From positions 1 to 64,000 of the forward strand of contig NZ_DASVSF010000008.1 in the NCBI RefSeq assembly GCF_036388275.1: a stretch of 64,000 bases of DNA, in the 5' to 3' direction. Shown here one piece after another: positions 60,920 to 64,000 of the stretch. The notes under the pieces are model-generated. The model saw only the letters and a program-made list of their open reading frames with translations, was not told where the DNA came from and ran no database searches. Position 1 is the stretch's first letter. Each line of letters begins with the position of its first letter. Origin of the DNA: Longimicrobium sp. (GTDB lineage: Bacteria > Gemmatimonadota > Gemmatimonadetes > Longimicrobiales > Longimicrobiaceae). The translations under genes were made by a program, and so were the position numbers.

Positions 60920-61839
60920 TCGCCGTTCAGCCGTTCGATTGCCACGCGAATGTCCTCCGGCAGTTCCGCCACCACTTCCACCGGTTCGCCCGTGGACGGG
61001 TGCGCGAACGCCAGCCGCGACGCGTGCAGCGCCTGCCTCGGCATGAGCGCCAGCCCCTTCCGCCCGTACTGCCGGTCGCCCACCACGGCGTGGCCGGCGT
61101 GCAGCATGTGCACGCGGATCTGGTGCGTGCGCCCCGTCTCCAAGTCCACCCGGAGCAGCGTCGCCGCCGGATATCGCTCCACCACCTCGTATCGCGTGAC
61201 GGCGTGCTCGCCGCCGGGGCGAACGGCGCGCAGGGCGGGATTGCGCGGATCTCGCGCGATGGGCTGGTCGATCAGGCCACGATCGCCCCCGATGACGCCG
61301 TCCACCAGGGCCAGGTACTCGCGCTTCAGCCCGCCTTCGCGAAGCTGCAGGTCCAGCCGGTGGTGGGCGTGCGCCGACTTGGCGAACAGCACCAGCCCCG
61401 AGGTGTCGCGGTCGATGCGGTGCGCCGGCCGCACCTTGGCGCGCACCCCCTGCCGCGCCAGGTGCCATGCGACGCCGTGCGAAAGCGTCTCGCGGTGCTC
61501 CGGCGACGTGGGATGCACGAGCAGGTGCGGCGGCTTGTTCAGCACCAGCAGCTCCGCGTCCTCGAACACCACGTCCAGCGGCATCGCAACGGGAGCCAGC
61601 CCGCTCTCCTCGTCGTCGGCGAGCCTCGCCGTCACCACATCGCCCGCGCGCACCCTGGCGTTCAGCCAGGCCGGGCGGCGGTTCAGCTGCACGCCCTTGC
61701 TGCGCGTCAGCCGCTGGATCATCCGGCGCGACACGCCCATGGATTTCGTGAGGATGTCCTGCACCGTGCCCCCGGCCTCGTCGGTGGAAACGGTGTGCTT
61801 CACCCAGTGCTGGGGCTGGCTGCGCGGCTGCTCGGGCAT
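60904..61839 (-). CDS. RluA-family pseudouridine synthase
   Basis: A 311-aa pseudouridine synthase with an N-terminal S4 domain (about 24-70; VQDILTKSMGVSRRMIQRL) and an RluA catalytic domain. Catalytic Asp143 lies in AHRIDRDTSGLVLFAKS; EYLALVDG, GRTHQIRVHMLHAGHAVVGD and a C-terminal HASRLAFAHPSTGEPV follow. RluD-like layout; the exact target uridines in 23S rRNA or tRNA cannot be decided. I chose ATG 61839. The frame stays open to 62205, but that extension is Arg/Pro-rich and unlike the family. Confidence 0.92.
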   Translation of the reverse strand: MPEQPRSQPQHWVKHTVSTDEAGGTVQDILTKSMGVSRRMIQRLTRSKGVQLNRRPAWLNARVRAGDVVTARLADDEESGLAPVAMPLDVVFEDAELLVLNKPPHLLVHPTSPEHRETLSHGVAWHLARQGVRAKVRPAHRIDRDTSGLVLFAKSAHAHHRLDLQLREGGLKREYLALVDGVIGGDRGLIDQPIARDPRNPALRAVRPGGEHAVTRYEVVERYPAATLLRVDLETGRTHQIRVHMLHAGHAVVGDRQYGRKGLALMPRQALHASRLAFAHPSTGEPVEVVAELPEDIRVAIERLNGEAARG

Positions 61840-62226
61840 GAACGGAAAGCTGGAGATCGGGCGTCGTGCTGAACACGGACAATCTACCGGGCGCCTGGCC
61901 GTGCGCGAGGGGGCACGACCGCCTGAGGCAAAAAGAGGACAGGTTGCGACGGGAGCCTGGCTCGAGGGGCGAAATGCACCTGAACAGGAGTTTCGAGTGT
62001 GTGCGGGCGGAGGCGGGAAGCGATGCGGCGGGTGACGGGATTGCCGCGGAACCGAGCAGGCGCGCGGAGCGGGATGTTGCTGCTGTGGCGGGGTTTGTAT
62101 GGTCCTGTGAAGCCCTTGACGCGGGGGTGATTTGCACGCACCGTACATGCGTCGGGAGCGTCCATCCGGAGCGTTCCCCGCAGGTCGAAGAACGAGTGGA
62201 ATCACCCTTGGCCACGGAGCCGCCAG
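61840..62226. other. Divergent intergenic region, 387 bp
   Basis: Separates the rluA-type gene from the plus-strand pair at 62227. A TTGACG at 62116 could be a -35 element, but no acceptable -10 lies at 16-18 bases. Otherwise I see nothing: no repeats of the window's families and no supported frame. Confidence 0.5.
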
Positions 62227-62556
62227 ATGCGTCCAGACCAGAACGAAGTGCCCGCGGCAGCCCCGGAGCCCGACGACGGGGGCGACGCGCCGAACCCCCG
62301 CAGGGGCAAGCCGTACTACACGCCGCCCGGGTACGGCGTGATGAGCGCGCGCGAGCCGGTCGCCATTCCCTACGGCACGTACTTTTCCGACGCGCCGAGC
62401 GCCACCCGCGCCGAGCCCGACTACCGCGAGATGGCTGCCGCGCTGTTCGACCGCGTGAAGGGCATCAGGCGCCAGATCGCCGAAGACCGTCGGGAGATCG
62501 ACCGCCTGCGCCGCGAAACGCGCGCCATTCTCGACAGCCTGCCAGCGTTCGCGTGA
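62227..62556 (+). CDS. Hypothetical protein
   Basis: A 109-aa soluble protein of unknown family. The first third is Pro/Asp-rich and probably disordered (GKPYYTPPGYGVMSAREPVA). The last 40 residues form a charged heptad-like helix (LFDRVKGIRRQIAEDRREID), so a coiled-coil is likely. It is four bases upstream of another small coiled-coil gene, with which it may form a pair. No function proposed. Confidence 0.55.
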   Translation: MRPDQNEVPAAAPEPDDGGDAPNPRRGKPYYTPPGYGVMSAREPVAIPYGTYFSDAPSATRAEPDYREMAAALFDRVKGIRRQIAEDRREIDRLRRETRAILDSLPAFA

Positions 62557-62560
62557 CGCG

Positions 62561-62794
62561 ATGTGGAAAGCCGTCTACGACTGGGCCAAGGCGTGCGTCG
62601 GCCTTGCCGAGGACGTGCGCCAGGTGCAGGACGAAATCCAGGACGTACGGCGCGAGCTGCGCGACGTTACGTTCACCCTGCAGCGGTGCATGATGGAGGT
62701 TGCGCGGCTGGGTGAGCGCGAAGAGCGAGAACGCGAGGTGCTACTCCTGAAGATGGAGAACCTGCTGCTCAAGGATGCAGGCAGCGCCACGTGA
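62561..62794 (+). CDS. Small coiled-coil protein
   Basis: A 77-aa protein that is almost entirely one amphipathic helix after MWKAVYDWAKACVGLAED: VRQVQDEIQDVRRELRDVTF, then ERERE-rich sequence and MENLLLKDA. Heptad pattern suggests a coiled-coil. It starts four bases after the preceding hypothetical gene and is followed by a hairpin. Small size lowers confidence, but codon-position GC bias and operon spacing support it. Confidence 0.55.
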   Translation: MWKAVYDWAKACVGLAEDVRQVQDEIQDVRRELRDVTFTLQRCMMEVARLGEREEREREVLLLKMENLLLKDAGSAT

Positions 62795-62796
62795 GC

Positions 62797-62825
62797 GCGG
62801 CGCCGGGAACGTGTCCCGGCGCCGC
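62797..62825. terminator. Hairpin between convergent genes
   Basis: GCGGCGCCGGGA and TCCCGGCGCCGC form a perfect 12-bp stem with loop ACGTG between the convergent coiled-coil and rlmN genes. Confidence 0.7.
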
Positions 62826-62833
62826 ACGGGAAA

Positions 62834-63934
62834 TCAGAGCGAGCCGATCTGCACCGGCTTGCGCCCCTCGGTGACCTCGGCGCGGAGCTGGCCGCAGGCG
62901 GCGGCGATGTCGCTGCCGCGCGATTCGCGGACGTGCGCCGAAATCCCCTGCCGCTCCAGCCGCTCCACGAAGTAGTCCAGCCGCGCGCGCCGGCTGGGCT
63001 TCCACTCCGTCCCCGGGATGGGATTGAACGGGATCAGGTTGACGAAGGCGTTGAACTCGCGGATGACGCCCGCAAGCTCGTCCGCCAGCTCGGGCGCGTC
63101 GGTCACGCCGTCGATCATCACGTACTCGAAGGTGATCCGCTTTCCGCCCGCCTGGTCGAAGCGGCGCAGCGCCTCCAGCAACTCGGGGAGCGGAAACTTC
63201 TTTTCCAGCGGGATCAGCTTCTGCCGCAGCTCGTGGTTGGGCGCGTGCAGCGAAACGGCCAGGCGGAACTGCTCGGGCATCTCGGCCATGCGCAGGATGC
63301 CGGGCACCACCCCCACGGTGGAGATGGTGACGCGGCGCGCGCCGAACCTGTAGCCGCGGTTCAGGATGGCCAGCGTGGGAAACACCGCCTTGGGGTTCAT
63401 CAGCGGCTCGCCCATCCCCATGAAGACGATGTTGGTGACGTCGTTGTAGCCGTTTTCCTGCGCCCATTTGCGCGCTCCGCGGAACTGCGCGACGATCTCG
63501 CCCGCGCTGAGCTGGCGCCGGTAGCCCGCCCATCCGGTGGCGCAGAAGGTGCACGCCATGGCGCACCCCGCCTGCGACGAAATGCACAGCGTCAGGCGCG
63601 TAGGGGTGGGGATCAGCACCGACTCGATCAGCTCGCCGTCGGCCAGGCGCCACAGGTGCTTGGCCGTGCCATCCACCGAGCGCGACACCTTGGCCGGCTC
63701 GGGCGCGGTAAAGGAGAAGGCTTCGGCCAGGGCGGCGCGCTCCCCCTGCGGCAGGTTGGTCATGTCGCCGAAGCCGAAGGCGCCACGCTCGTACACCCAG
63801 CGCAGCACCTGGCCCACGCGGTAGCCCGGCTGGCCGCGCGCGGCGAAGTGCTCCCGGAGGGCGGCCTCGGCCTCTTCGGGGAGCATGCCCACCAGGTCGG
63901 GGGCGGCGGCGGTCTGCTGCGCGGTGGCGATCAT
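62834..63934 (-). CDS. rlmN: Dual-specificity rRNA/tRNA adenine-C2 methyltransferase RlmN
   Basis: Radical-SAM enzyme making m2A2503 in 23S rRNA and m2A37 in tRNA. In the 366-aa form the iron-sulfur cluster motif CAMACTFC has Cys124, Cys128 and Cys131. GYNDVTNIVFMGMGEPLMN, VTISTVGVVPGI, LAVSLHAPNHELRQKLIP and NLIPFNPIPGTEWKPS are all typical, and the C-terminal VRESRGSDIAAACGQL carries the resolving Cys. I chose ATG 63934; a GTG at 63985 would add 17 residues. Complete within the window. Confidence 0.95.
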   Translation of the reverse strand: MIATAQQTAAAPDLVGMLPEEAEAALREHFAARGQPGYRVGQVLRWVYERGAFGFGDMTNLPQGERAALAEAFSFTAPEPAKVSRSVDGTAKHLWRLADGELIESVLIPTPTRLTLCISSQAGCAMACTFCATGWAGYRRQLSAGEIVAQFRGARKWAQENGYNDVTNIVFMGMGEPLMNPKAVFPTLAILNRGYRFGARRVTISTVGVVPGILRMAEMPEQFRLAVSLHAPNHELRQKLIPLEKKFPLPELLEALRRFDQAGGKRITFEYVMIDGVTDAPELADELAGVIREFNAFVNLIPFNPIPGTEWKPSRRARLDYFVERLERQGISAHVRESRGSDIAAACGQLRAEVTEGRKPVQIGSL

Positions 63935-64000
63935 TCCGTGGGGTCTAGTCCTGGGCTGCAAAGGGCCTGAACCATGCTGATTCACCGCACCGGCGCCCGT

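Noticed and set aside
61842..62205. 120-residue N-terminal extension of the RluA-type protein
   Set aside because: The extension is Arg/Pro-rich and unlike the S4 or catalytic domains of the family.

Overview
The window reads as a chromosomal segment of a very GC-rich diderm bacterium. Gene families and order suggest Gemmatimonadota, most likely a relative of Longimicrobium; this is inference, because no rRNA or other taxonomic marker lies in the window. Clues are the strong GC bias, a Gram-negative PilMNOPQ machine with a secretin, a SARP-type regulator fused to a TolB-like and TPR region, a membrane pyrophosphatase with the K+-dependent signature, and the order topA-trmFO-xerC-hslV-hslU, best known from Firmicutes. 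I saw no tRNA, rRNA, CRISPR array or prophage.

Layout. 1-13.1 kb: type IV pilus region with a major pilin (minus strand, cut by the window edge), minor pilins (two GspH/FimT, PilV, PilW, PilX), the assembly genes pilM-N-O-P-Q, and a 1,321-residue lipoprotein with five tandem Ig-like repeats. 13.2-24.8 kb: aroC-aroK, topA, trmFO-xerC and hslVU, interrupted by two about 0.64-kb intergenic repeat modules. 24.9-30.9 kb: a hypothetical gene, purEK, another hypothetical gene and the SARP/TolB/TPR regulator. 31-43.9 kb: the accessory heart of the window. It has a fimbrial-subunit gene, an inactivated accessory-subunit gene and a LecB-like lectin gene, with two copies of a conserved 92-nt leader. After these come a MazG-like gene, a phosphorelay (sigma54 response regulator, hybrid kinase, single-domain receiver), an ArsR/AHSA1 pair, and on the minus strand a divergent chaperone-usher pilus operon whose first two genes are paralogous to the 31-kb locus. 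43.9-54.6 kb: GAF histidine kinase, dicarboxylate symporter, membrane pyrophosphatase, amino-acid permease and TonB-dependent receptor. 55-64 kb: housekeeping genes (NFACT/RqcH, panB-panC-panD, GlmU-like, YqeK-like HD protein, LytR_C protein, RluA, rlmN).

The most unusual content is the 31-43.5 kb region: a Gammaproteobacteria-style chaperone-usher system in a probable Gemmatimonadota genome, a second pilin locus about 89% identical in protein, a LecB-type lectin under the same kind of leader as that pilin, and a phosphorelay between them. Together they suggest a surface-adhesion module, though the functional link is inferred from context. The second theme is a family of intergenic mosaic repeats bounded by inverted TGTCATCCTGAG ends and packed with REP-like palindromes.
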